From the NCBI GenBank assembly GCA_019649035.1, contig BMAT01009998.1, positions 300,727 to 323,557 on the forward strand: DNA of 22,831 nt. Reading direction: 5' to 3'. Position 1 is the stretch's first letter; every line of letters begins with the position of its first letter. Source of the DNA: Elysia marginata (Eukaryota; Mollusca; Gastropoda; Plakobranchidae). The notes beneath the pieces were generated by a model. That model was not told where the DNA came from, did no database searches, and saw nothing but the letters and a program-made list of their open reading frames with translations. Both the position numbers and the translations under genes were made by a program. Positions 11,901 through 18,090 of the stretch are shown one piece after another.

Positions 11901-14287
11901 TGCAAAGTGTGATTTATCAAAATTATAAACTAACTCCCTGAAGCATAGGTGTGTCGTTTTGCATTGCAAGAAGATTTCTGTTCAAATTCAACATAGGGAG
12001 TTATCTTAATTTTCGTAAATATTTAGAGTTACTAGATTCTACCTCAGGACCGTAGATTATCTTTAAAATGTAATTTGTGCACCTTAAAAATTTGAAATAG
12101 AATAACTATGGCTTATCTTAAATTGCAGCTTATTTGCGTTGTTATTATTATATTAAAGAGGTTAATTCTAACATTCTGCTTTACCAGGTGTTCAGGGTAT
12201 GTAAAGATTATTTTTTGTATTTTTAATTCTTTAGGTGCTCAAATGATTGGTCGACCGTTTACCCTGACAGCTGCTGACTCCACCACAGACACTACACCCG
12301 CTCCCAGTAAGCTAGTAGACAGTTTGGTCTTAATGTACTTATTGGCTCTCTCTTTGATAGGCCTTCTCTTTTTAGACATTAAATATAAAGCAAGTCAAGT
12401 TTTTGATAGCCGTTAGCTCTGAAAGAAATCACTCTCCTATTGGGTCTCAACTCGTAGTGACATTGTTACAACCAAATCACAACTAATGCAGTTTTATGAT
12501 CGAAAGATTTTAAGTTGTAAAATTAGCAGAGAAGAGAAGTAGGCTTTAACTGGCAATCCCTAAAACATGCTTGCCTTTGTTATAGTTTGAAGCTCTAACT
12601 TACAATAGCTTTGGCATCCACCGTTCTGTGACTTAGGGAAGCACAGCTCATACCATGTTGCCACCATGCTTCTTAAAAAAAAAAAAAAAAAAAGAAGTTT
12701 CATGGCGAAAATCTTTGCTTAGCCTCTCTAAGCAACTTGCTAACTTACGAAAACCGGAAGATCCAAGTCACACCCAACACAACCATTGAATCCAGAAGAG
12801 CATCAACACTTTGTCATCTACAACAAACGATAACATTTAAGGTCTTTCAGAAAGACATTTTAAAATTTTCAGACGGTCACTTTTTTATAGAAGTCATTTA
12901 TTCTTTCAAGAGATTAAACTTTTTTCTGTAAGCTCAAAAGAGTTAATTAATACTTTAAGTAGAGAAGATTGTGAGGATGTTTATAGTGGCATGTCAGAAC
13001 CATATTGTTATTTGAAGAAAGAGAAGCGTTGACTCTGCACCTGTGTTTGTGATTCCCATTAATGTAAAAGGATTTTCATGACATCACTCTGGAGTTTGTT
13101 TTTTCTAAATGTAATCTAAGTCATGGAGGAAGATAAAACGGACAAAAAAGTAAACCTTTTTTTTTTCTTTAAAAAAAAAGAGTGGCAATTTAGTTCGTAA
13201 TGCTCCTTCCTTTTTTTCTATTTTTGTTTTGGTCATGTCTGTCAAAGGGAGAATCTAGCCCTGGTTACAAGTGAGGGGTTGCAAAGGTATCATCAAGTAT
13301 TTCAGTCGCTTGATTGTAGCAACTTTTTATTTTCGATTCTCACACTCAAGTTCAATCTTTTTTCATTATTTTTTTAATCCTTTAACAATTTGATCCTATG
13401 TTTTGTGGGACATTTTTTATTTTTGGCTGTTCATTCTTCAGGGGGGGGGAGTTCTTTGGAATTATATTTTTTTTTCGTTTTGATTTTAATTGATTTCATA
13501 ATAATACTTCCCAAAAGTGAAAATGGTTAACTGCTTTAAGGCATGAAGTTGTCAGAGGAAAGAAGTAGGCTTTACCCACTTCAAATGAAAATTAGCAATA
13601 CATGCTTGATCATCTAATTCCAGGTATAATTTCAGGTTAGATTTCCAATTTAAGAAAAAGGTGAAGAAAAAATTTTTAATTACATTTTTTTGGCCCTCAG
13701 TGTCTCTAAAGCTACTAGAAACTAATGTATCCTTAAAGTTGTTTTTTCTCGAAGATTCCATCCAAAATTAAAAGATGACAACAGAAAATTCAACTAGATT
13801 ATTTTGAAATTAGTTGTGACACCGACTATAGGCCTGCACAATGCTGCGATTTGTATCATGTTCACATCAAGACTTGTACTATTGATACCTTTTGACATAG
13901 TAAATTTTCTTCCTAGAATAACTACACCCTAGTAGGAAGCTTTATATAATGTAGGCCGCGCTTACTTGAGTATATAAACACTGTGGAATGTCAAGTATGA
14001 TTTGGGTATGCCTGAATATTGTAGACACACACAAAAAATGTTTTTTTATGTGAATATTGTCCAAAAATCAAATTTTCCACTGGGATAAGGATGTGTAATG
14101 GAACCTTATCTCATCTTATCTCATCCTTTCTGGTTTTATCTTATCTTTTAACGTATCTTTCCCCACAGGCTGTGCCAGTGAGGAGTACATGTGCAGGAAC
14201 GGTCTGTGTATCACCAGTGACCAGGTCTGTGACGGGGTGGACGACTGCCCTGATGGCTACGATGAACTGACCTGTGACTCACAGTGA
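225..14287 (+). CDS. Mosaic serine protease with five LDLa and three MAM domains (3' part of gene, 17 exons)
   Basis: Joining exons 225-367, 721-877, 1418-1522, 1954-2088, 3104-3285, 4155-4293, 4922-5041, 5573-5719, 6588-6721, 6935-7160, 7855-7965, 8698-8808, 9114-9275, 10641-10819, 11667-11844, 12235-12306 and 14169-14287 gives one open frame of 806 residues. All introns are GT-AG and all phases match. Order: protease C-terminal half (residues 1-100), LDLa1 (102-135), MAM1 (141-286), LDLa2 (289-326), MAM2 (about 333-494), LDLa3 (498-533), LDLa4 (535-570), MAM3 (about 578-738), Thr/Pro linker (745-767), LDLa5 (769-803), stop. The start codon, signal peptide, His57 and Asp102 lie upstream of the window. 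By family knowledge, LDLa modules bind Ca and ligands, and MAM modules mediate extracellular adhesion. The inferred role is an extracellular protease carrying its own binding arms. Enteropeptidase uses similar modules but places the protease last. Vertebrate orthology is not claimed. Confidence 0.88.
368..720 (+). other. Intron 1
   Basis: GT-AG intron, T-rich, phase 0, just before the codons of the GDSG active-site loop. Nothing else recognised. Confidence 0.85.
721..877 (+). CDS. Exon 2: protease C-terminus with catalytic Ser195 (GDSGS)
   Basis: The acceptor is gttgacag at 713-720 and the donor is gtatgc at 878; phase is 0 in, 1 out. The exon opens with GDSGSTLVC. Gly193, Asp194 and Ser195 are intact, but the usual GGP after Ser195 reads GST. 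The stretch GVVSYVRKGC aligns with Ser214-Cys220 and puts Val at 216. YPMVYT puts Met at 226, where trypsins have Gly. The exon ends with VMSYVDWIQNTT, the usual C-terminal helix of the fold, so the protease domain is complete at its C-end before the LDLa modules begin. Confidence 0.92.
878..1417 (+). other. Intron 2
   Basis: Phase-1 intron separating the protease from the first LDLa. AT-rich; no repeat or RNA gene recognised. Confidence 0.85.
1418..1522 (+). CDS. Exon 3: LDLa domain 1
   Basis: Acceptor ggtctag at 1411-1417, donor gtgagt at 1523, phase 1-1. Six Cys in LDLa order: CVFTC, NGLC, MLCDSKDDC and SDEIQKC. Ca-ligand positions (Asp after Cys4, Asp before Cys5, Asp-Glu of SDE) are all present. 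The Cys1-Cys2 loop is only three residues, shorter than the usual five or six. An upstream in-frame extension is open but has no acceptor in the right phase. Confidence 0.9.
1523..1953 (+). other. Intron 3
   Basis: Phase-1 intron between LDLa1 and MAM1. AT-rich; nothing else recognised. Confidence 0.85.
1954..2088 (+). CDS. Exon 4: MAM domain 1, first third
   Basis: Acceptor tggtacag ends at 1953, donor gtaagt at 2089, phase 1-1. It encodes PMNTNCTFDDSYKCGYF and later FPLFDHTVGTYPG. The Cys-x-Phe-(x)n-CGY start and the DHTxG motif are hallmarks of the N-terminal part of a MAM domain. The donor falls just after the DHT motif, the same place as in exons 8 and 13. Confidence 0.9.
2089..3103 (+). 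other. Intron 4
   Basis: Phase-1 intron inside MAM1. It contains the large ACT/AAT compound microsatellite; the rest is AT-rich with no recognised feature. Confidence 0.85.
2279..2440. repeat. Compound microsatellite (ACT)27, (AAT)n, (AAAT)n
   Basis: A perfect 81-nt run of 27 triplets (2279-2359) is followed by interrupted ACT units to about 2384, AAT units with GAT interruptions to about 2430, and AAAT units. Its translations in all frames are low-complexity artefacts. Confidence 0.97.
3104..3285 (+). CDS. Exon 5: MAM domain 1, middle
   Basis: Acceptor ctgactag ends at 3103, donor gtgagt at 3286; phase 1 in, 0 out. The translation starts GHFMMGKLRG and contains SDHCVRFHYHGRGRYIQGF, the MAM strand with the third conserved Cys followed by the F-Y-H core. 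It ends with HWETRWETPFP. A long purine-rich tract follows the donor directly. Confidence 0.88.
3299..3465. repeat. Purine-rich (GA-rich) low-complexity tract
   Basis: About 165 nt that is nearly all A and G on the + strand, with G runs such as gggggagggg, starting 14 nt after the exon 5 donor. Confidence 0.85.
3672..3743. repeat. Poly-T/G low-complexity tract
   Basis: Long T runs with GTTT units, ending in six G, one T and seven G near 3730-3743. The G block is a possible quadruplex on the + strand. Confidence 0.85.
4155..4293 (+). CDS. Exon 6: MAM domain 1, C-terminal part
   Basis: Acceptor gttccag ends at 4154, donor gtaagt at 4294; phase 0 in, 1 out. It encodes GNGPDMWLMGQFDLGPG, HYDILFRPHQAA and then SLDDIYVVEGTC. 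The L-D-D-I block followed by Cys is the C-terminal signature of MAM domains and closes MAM1. Confidence 0.9.
4294..4921 (+). other. Intron 6
   Basis: Phase-1 intron between MAM1 and LDLa2. It contains a tRNA-type SINE head at about 4559; the rest is AT-rich. Confidence 0.85.
4559..4685 (+). mobile_element. tRNA-derived SINE remnant (A and B boxes)
   Basis: TGGCAAGGTGG at 4569-4579 fits the RNA polymerase III A box (TRGCNNARNNGG) and GGTTCAAATC at 4607-4616 fits the B box (GWTCRANNC). Their spacing is tRNA-like. No stable acceptor stem or clear gene end is visible, so a SINE or tRNA pseudogene is more likely than a working tRNA. The right end is a guess. Confidence 0.55.
4922..5041 (+). CDS. 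Exon 7: LDLa domain 2
   Basis: Acceptor gtgtacag ends at 4921, donor gtaggt at 5042, phase 1-1. Reads ECFPGEFMCNTHGTKNCL, then VKCNIAVDCDDAEDEKNC. Six Cys in LDLa spacing with the DxxxDE ending. The usual Asp directly after Cys4 is Asn, so Ca coordination may be weaker than in LDLa1, 4 or 5 (inference). Confidence 0.9.
5042..5572 (+). other. Intron 7
   Basis: Phase-1 intron between LDLa2 and MAM2. AT-rich; nothing else recognised. Confidence 0.85.
5573..5719 (+). CDS. Exon 8: MAM domain 2, first third
   Basis: Acceptor cttcacag ends at 5572, donor gtaagg at 5720, phase 1-1. Reads DANYVCDFSNGNICNI, then GEWEFVNSTETPEQMTDHTTG. The CDF start, W-x-F core and DHTTG motif are typical of the MAM N-terminus. 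The second Cys reads NICNI instead of CGY, a mild divergence. Confidence 0.9.
5720..6587 (+). other. Intron 8
   Basis: Phase-1 intron inside MAM2. AT-rich with T runs near 6045 and 6115; no gene or clear mobile element. Confidence 0.85.
6588..6721 (+). CDS. Exon 9: MAM domain 2, middle
   Basis: Acceptor tttttccag ends at 6587, donor gtcagt at 6722; phase 1 in, 0 out. Reads GTMLHLDTTRMLSPDQVKAS and ELCLSFYYFSGSPYTFE. CLSFYY is the third-Cys strand of a MAM domain. At 134 nt it is the shortest of the three middle MAM exons. Confidence 0.88.
6935..7160 (+). CDS. Exon 10: MAM domain 2, C-terminal part
   Basis: Acceptor cattccag ends at 6934, donor gtgagt at 7161; phase 0 in, 1 out. It begins MTLDVPSQSKVTLVHFTDRQ, passes through WTNTQATLPAA and closes with VILLDDITISLGQCPEF, the LDDI...C end of a MAM domain. 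It carries a Thr/Ser-rich insertion (SNTTATLTITVSGGES), which makes it the longest exon in the window. Confidence 0.9.
7161..7854 (+). other. Intron 10
   Basis: Phase-1 intron between MAM2 and LDLa3. It starts with an ATT-type microsatellite; the rest is AT-rich with homopolymer T runs. Confidence 0.85.
7179..7245. repeat. (ATT)n imperfect microsatellite
   Basis: ATT units interrupted by ATC, ATG and AT, beginning 18 nt after the exon 10 donor. Confidence 0.9.
7855..7965 (+). CDS. Exon 11: LDLa domain 3
   Basis: Acceptor gcttcag ends at 7854, donor gtgagt at 7966, phase 1-1. Reads VCPGDMLKCEDEAFC, then VCNNFADCAKSTDENFC. Six Cys are in place. Asn replaces the Asp after Cys4, and Lys replaces the Asp two residues after Cys5, making this the least canonical of the five LDLa domains. 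It sits directly before LDLa4 with no MAM between. Confidence 0.9.
7966..8697 (+). other. Intron 11
   Basis: Phase-1 intron between the adjacent LDLa3 and LDLa4 exons. AT-rich; no repeat family recognised. Confidence 0.85.
8698..8808 (+). CDS. Exon 12: LDLa domain 4
   Basis: Acceptor gatgacag ends at 8697, donor gtgagc at 8809, phase 1-1. Reads TCGQDEYKCPNGPC and KTCDNIQDCQDNSDEGEIC: a textbook LDLa with all acidic Ca ligands. It is 111 nt long, the same as exon 11, consistent with (but not proving) tandem exon duplication. The acceptor lacks a strong pyrimidine tract directly upstream. Confidence 0.88.
8809..9113 (+). other. Intron 12
   Basis: Phase-1 intron of 305 nt between LDLa4 and MAM3, about two thirds of it CT repeat. 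Confidence 0.85.
8842..9048. repeat. (TC)30 microsatellite and degenerate CT-rich extension
   Basis: About 60 nt of pure TC from 8842, a T run, then TCTG/TCTC mixtures to 9048. It ends 65 nt before exon 13. Confidence 0.97.
9114..9275 (+). CDS. Exon 13: MAM domain 3, first third
   Basis: Acceptor ctctccag ends at 9113, donor gtaagc at 9276, phase 1-1. Reads DSKRNVTCDFELSFQCGYSV, then WARVQGRTAEPG and AYDHTFMD. CDFE...CGY and the W-x-R-V and DHT motifs mark a MAM N-terminus. A 200-nt CT-rich repeat lies just upstream. Confidence 0.91.
9276..10640 (+). other. Intron 13
   Basis: Phase-1 intron inside MAM3, the second longest in the window. It contains a SINE-like element at about 9972-10200; otherwise AT-rich. 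Confidence 0.85.
9972..10200 (+). mobile_element. tRNA-derived SINE copy
   Basis: GGTTCGATCC at 10029-10038 is a perfect B box. CTGG before and CCAG after its 7-nt loop form a tRNA T-arm hairpin. GTAAGCGAGGACG (about 9978-9990) resembles a decayed A box. A more GC-rich body follows, including AAAGGCAGCAAGGAAAGCAA, which stands out from the AT-rich intron and resembles SINE bodies common in molluscs (from memory, not searched). No target-site duplication was identified. Confidence 0.6.
10641..10819 (+). CDS. Exon 14: MAM domain 3, middle
   Basis: Acceptor gattcccag ends at 10640, donor gtgggg at 10820; phase 1 in, 0 out. Reads GFYFLALSQKAGVSTSLASP, then GTGLVFYYHIRH and RLSVVVTDLSKGNE. The F-Y-Y-H strand is present, but the Cys that normally precedes it is missing. 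The donor is weak beyond GT, but phase 0 matches exons 5 and 9. Confidence 0.87.
10820..11666 (+). other. Intron 14
   Basis: Phase-0 intron inside MAM3. It holds a 91-nt exon-like open segment bounded by inverted arms (10894-10984); the rest is AT-rich. Confidence 0.85.
10896..10984. repeat. Short inverted repeat in intron 14
   Basis: TGTTATGATACGGCC near 10896-10910 is repeated in reverse complement as GGCCGTATAAACA near 10972-10984, enclosing about 60 nt. It may be a small inverted-repeat transposon remnant. Confidence 0.5.
11667..11844 (+). CDS. Exon 15: MAM domain 3, C-terminal part
   Basis: Acceptor tctttgtag ends at 11666, donor gtcagt at 11845; phase 0 in, 1 out. Reads TKLWEITPDNEDLWREKCVD, LPAGELKVTFIAYRGEAY and then NIGLDDVMLLDTSC. 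LPxGxxxVxFxAxRG and GLDDV...C are the conserved C-terminal MAM blocks. An extra Cys in REKCVD may stand in for the one missing from exon 14. Confidence 0.91.
11845..12234 (+). other. Intron 15
   Basis: Phase-1 intron between MAM3 and the linker exon. AT-rich; nothing else recognised. Confidence 0.85.
12235..12306 (+). CDS. Exon 16: short Thr/Pro-rich linker
   Basis: Acceptor ttctttag ends at 12234, donor gtaagc at 12307, phase 1-1. It encodes GAQMIGRPFTLTAAD followed by STTDTTPAP. This is a small unstructured, potentially O-glycosylated spacer between MAM3 and LDLa5. The frame stays open past the donor; see the alternative terminal exon. Confidence 0.75.
12235..12416 (+). CDS. Alternative terminal exon 16L: transmembrane tail
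   Basis: If the donor at 12307 is skipped, the linker frame continues through SKLVDS, then LVLMYLLALSLIGLLFL, then DIKYKASQVFDSR and a tag stop at 12414-12416. The 17-residue uninterrupted hydrophobic run after a Thr/Pro stalk, followed by a short polar tail with Lys close to the membrane side, is the layout of a type I membrane anchor. The result would be a membrane-bound isoform without LDLa5. An ATTAAA poly(A) variant lies at 12913-12918. Use of this end is an inference from frame and hydrophobicity only. Confidence 0.55.
12307..14168 (+). other. Intron 16
   Basis: The longest intron, between linker and LDLa5. Its first 110 nt stay open and encode the alternative transmembrane tail. It also contains a 19-nt A run (12675-12693), an ATTAAA at 12913-12918 and a G run near 13441. 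If the tail form is used, the part after 12416 is 3' UTR. Confidence 0.8.
12913..12918 (+). terminator. ATTAAA poly(A) signal candidate for the short form
   Basis: Common variant signal followed by a T-rich stretch, about 500 nt after the alternative stop. No canonical AATAAA is seen between 12416 and 14168. Confidence 0.25.
14169..14287 (+). CDS. Exon 17: LDLa domain 5 and stop codon
   Basis: Acceptor ctttccccacag ends at 14168, phase 1 in. Reads SCASEEYMCRNGLC, then VCDGVDDCPDGYDELTC and DSQ before tga at 14285-14287. It is a canonical LDLa with all Ca-ligand acids. No hydrophobic segment follows, so this splice form ends as a soluble extracellular protein or stays attached only through an N-terminal anchor outside the window. 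Confidence 0.9.
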
Positions 14288-15936
14288 AAATAATTTGTTG
14301 GAGGAATGATAGCCTACTTGTCTCATAATCTTACTTGACTCGTTGGAGTACTAAATCAATGGCAGAAAAAATTATTTAACAGATAAAAAAAATAACAAAA
14401 ATCCAATGACAGACTGAACAAAGGGGAGAGAAAAATGTGTCTTCTCATCTTCAAATTGTAAGAAGGCAAAGAAACTTATTGATTGTTTAGTATCAGGTTC
14501 AAAAGAGATTGAAGCTAAGATACAAGTCGTCAGTCAAATCTCTGATTAACAGCAGAACAAACAGGAGAGGCAAGAAAAGACTCTCACTCAGACAAAAATG
14601 TGCGGCTGTTCAAGTGGACCCTTCAGTGATTTCCAAGAACATCTACCCCTGTGTATTTGTCGTTTTAAAAAGCAAAACAAGTTGGTGAGGCAGAAACGGA
14701 CTGATTAAGTTAAACCATGTGTGCCAACTGACCAATGGATCTGATTTCTATACCTGTGATAGGTGGATCATCTCACAAATGAAAGCACAGTTCATGAAAA
14801 CTATAGTTTCACCTTGCTAGGGTGTAGATTGAAAATATTAAGCTTTAATCTTACGAAGAAAAGACATACGTCAAATTGAAGTAATTTTCTTCCATTTGTG
14901 TTAGCGTTTCTAAAACTGGTTGCATAAAAAGCGAAAAAAAATAAGTTTTATTATTTATTCCTCACATAGCATCGTTGCATCATTTTTATCATCGTGTTTT
15001 GATATGAACTTTGCTATGGAAGTATGTAGAGTCTATTGAAGACTTTTATGTAACTAAATTGCTAATTTTTGTTGTATTCCTTTATTTCAAGGGTTATTTG
15101 CTGTGGACTCAATCTTTCCTGTTTCAGAGAAAAACAAACTTGCATTGCCATACATATGATAGATCTGCTAATACATATCCTTGTAAAGCTGCAACTACAA
15201 GCCAACATAAGGTATAGTGATGTCCAGAAACGTATGAAATTTTGAAAGAAGCAAAGAGCGAAGAACTAAACATAATTATATTAGAGCTAAGAACTAAATT
15301 TATATCAAAGCAAAGACGATGAAAAATACCTGGGTGAAGTCATATCGGCCTAGGGTTTTTAACCTATCTTGCATTCATTTGAATCTCATATTATTATTCT
15401 TAATATAAAAAGAGCAGATCTTGACCCAGCACTGTTTGTAGACACAGTACCAGTAGTCGTACAGTGTGGGTAGTCTTCTACTGATCAGGTAATTTTATAC
15501 TTTTGATTGTTTAAAAGAAGAAGAAAGTTTTTCAAATCTTGATAGTAAGAATTAAAACTACAGTGATGTAAATTACTTTAAAATTTCATAGTGTTAAGCG
15601 TCGTTGACTTATAAAGGTAAATAATTCATCCTATTGTGAAAGTTCATGATCAAAGCAAATTAATGCATAGCGTTTCCACAAAATGAATCTACTTGTAGAA
15701 TTTTTACGTTTATTTACATTGTACGAGGTACATGCATTGTTTTCAAACTATGTTTGAGCACTTAAGGCTTTAAATATTTGTTTTAATAGACCGTTCAGGT
15801 CCTTATTTGTAACATTGGGGGTCAATAAAACCCATTCTTAGGATAAAGACAAAAAAAATTGTATTCAAAATTAGTTATCTCATTTCCAGCCACGATTTCA
15901 ACTCTTTTGTGGTGGTACAAGATGAAAAAGTGTTAT
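14288..15936 (+). other. Probable 3' UTR of the long form
   Basis: AT-rich sequence after the LDLa5 stop with no acceptable coding exon. The first canonical AATAAA I find is at 15824-15829. Confidence 0.55.
15824..15829 (+). terminator. First canonical poly(A) signal after the stop codon
   Basis: AATAAA in gtcaataaaaccc, 1.5 kb after the stop. The downstream GU-rich element is weak, so this could be skipped. Confidence 0.35.
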
Positions 15937-16201
15937 AAAGTTACTCGCACCCTGAGAATGACAGGGTTTTATCTCCATAGGTATAGACTTCAAAATTTTA
16001 TCACTTGAGATTTCTGCTTTTCAAGGAAATTGTGGAAAGTATAAAAACCACTCAAAGAAAAGTCAGATTATCTATAAACACGATGGTCTTTTAACACCAC
16101 ACAGAAAACTGGTGTAGAAGTAGCATGATGTTTGTGACTCAGTTTTGTGAAAAGAAAAAATAGGGGATACATAACCTTATCATTCTCAGGGAGCAAACTT
16201 T
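15937..16201. mobile_element. Inverted-repeat-bounded element, possible MITE
   Basis: Left arm 15937-15970 (AAAGTT...CCCTGAGAATGA..GGTT) recurs as its reverse complement at 16173-16201, with a perfect CCCTGAGAATGA core and shared AAAGTT outer and GGTT inner blocks. The element is about 265 bp and non-coding. No target-site duplication is certain. Confidence 0.55.
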
Positions 16202-17652
16202 CATTGTAAGGGAAGGAAAATTTTTATTATCTTCTGAAGTTAAATGATTTTTGTGGGAGGGCTTCACAAATTCATGCATGTCAATCGAAACCATTTAAAA
16301 AAACCTTTGCCTCTAATATTTTTTTGAAAGATTTGTTACTTTAATCACATTGGGTTTTTTTGCCCTCTTTGGATATTCTTATCCATGAGAATTATCAATT
16401 TTGTTTTGTTAGGAGTCCTCCATCTTTTACACTTAAGTTTTTTTGCTCTCCTTTTTATAATTTGTAAACTGAGTCTAGTTGATATATATTTTTGTTATCA
16501 TAGGTGTATGTTTGATATCATAAATATTATCTTCTTTTCTATATTTTCAATCTGGCAACGAAAAAAAAAGTTTTTTTGCACCTTATTTGTAACTCATTTT
16601 GTTAGGAAGTTTTTTAAACCAGGAAAAAAATGCAGCCACTTTTTATAAAGCTTTATTTTTCTCTCAAGCATTTTTTTTTTACCCATCCCTATCCCATGAT
16701 GTTTAATATCTCTTAACTATTAAAATTTTTTTAGATGCCTTTCATCTTATTGATTGAAAAATGTTTATGGTGCTTATGACTATTATTTGTAAATACTCTA
16801 TGTCTCTATATATTTGTTTGGTGACTGCTTTCACTATGTTTTGAACAATGTCTTTTCTATCTCATATTTATATTTGAGAAGATATGTTGTATTTTTTCAA
16901 ATTTTAATATTGAAAAAAATATATATAGCAGTCGGCCAAAGTTATTGAGTTTTATGGGTGGTCTATTCGAAAAGTAAAAAAAGATTAAACAGAGGATGCT
17001 TTCTACATTGGTAGTGAAATTCCACGAAAAAAAAATGTTTTGGGGCAAAAATTTAAAAAGTAAGTGTATTAGGTCATTTGTAATCATTAAAAAAAAAACC
17101 TGTCAAATAACACCACGAAATATAAAGACAGAAACTGTGCTAGAAGTAATAAGCTCATTGATACATCCTCTAAACTCATCAATGGCGGAAAATTTTTGAA
17201 CAAAATTATCTTTATTTCATGAAAGCACGTTTGCACAGATTGCCTATCTTCCAAATTCTATCATTGATGATCATTGATGAACACTTTTTTCCCTTTACAA
17301 TAAAAGTACCTAAAGGGTTTTTTTTAGCTATTATATTTGTATATCTTGTAATGAAATATTCCACCACTTTCCTTGTTCTCGGTGAATGGTACACACCTAA
17401 TTTTATGTAAGATTACGTAGTACATACCACCATACTGAGATTATTGTTTTAAAAATGTAGTATGGAGAGGTGAGAGGATCCAGTTGTAAATATATATCAT
17501 GTGTGTGTGTGTAGGGGAATGAGAGATAAGTTAATGAAAGCAAATTGAAATAAACTCAGATAAAGAAGGGTTTTTTCTGAGTGAGTATGCAATCTATTTT
17601 GACATGGCTTGTTTAAGAGAGAGGAGAAGTAGAGAGTGTATATGTGTGAGAA

Positions 17653-17653
<1 letters not shown>
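16202..17653 (+). other. AT-rich non-coding region, possible distal 3' UTR
   Basis: No coding exon recognised. Two TGTAAATA sites (16788-16795 and 17485-17492) match the Pumilio/PUF recognition element, and there are long T and A runs and an AT hairpin near 16890-16919. Confidence 0.5.
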
Positions 17654-17687
<34 letters not shown>

Positions 17688-17689
17688 TA
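17654..17689. repeat. (GA)n microsatellite
   Basis: GAAAGAAA leads into an uninterrupted GA run and ends with GAAAGAGAGA. Confidence 0.93.
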
Positions 17690-18015
17690 AATGATGGTAC
17701 TGGATTTTTCTTTGTGAAAAATTTTCCCTTTTTTTGTACTCAGTGTGATCTCATCATAATTTTTGATGCCGTTAACTTTATCTGAACACCATCGTGCCAT
17801 TTAGTGCCTAATCTGCCATAACTCTTTTACAGTGTGTTTTCGCATCGGTACTTTAATATTTGTTTTCAAGTCAGTTACCCTTTCAGACTGCTTCAGTCGT
17901 CACTATATCTGCTTTTCTTAGCTCCTGAGTCAATGTGTTGCAGTGTCTTTTATTGATCTATCTTATATCATCTTCTGCTCTTTCACAGTACGAATTTTAC
18001 ACTATTCCCATCTTT

Positions 18016-18072
18016 CACTCTCTCTCTCTCTATCTATCTATCTATCTCTCTCTCTCTCTCTGTCTCTCTCCC
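18016..18072. repeat. (TC)n / (TATC)n microsatellite
   Basis: TC units flank four TATC-type units; CT-rich sequence continues to about 18090. Confidence 0.93.
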
Positions 18073-18090
18073 TTTCTCTCCTCTTCTCTG

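Noticed and set aside
12675-12693. 19-nt A run as the tail of a processed pseudogene
   Set aside because: No coding or gene-like sequence precedes it and no target-site duplication was seen.
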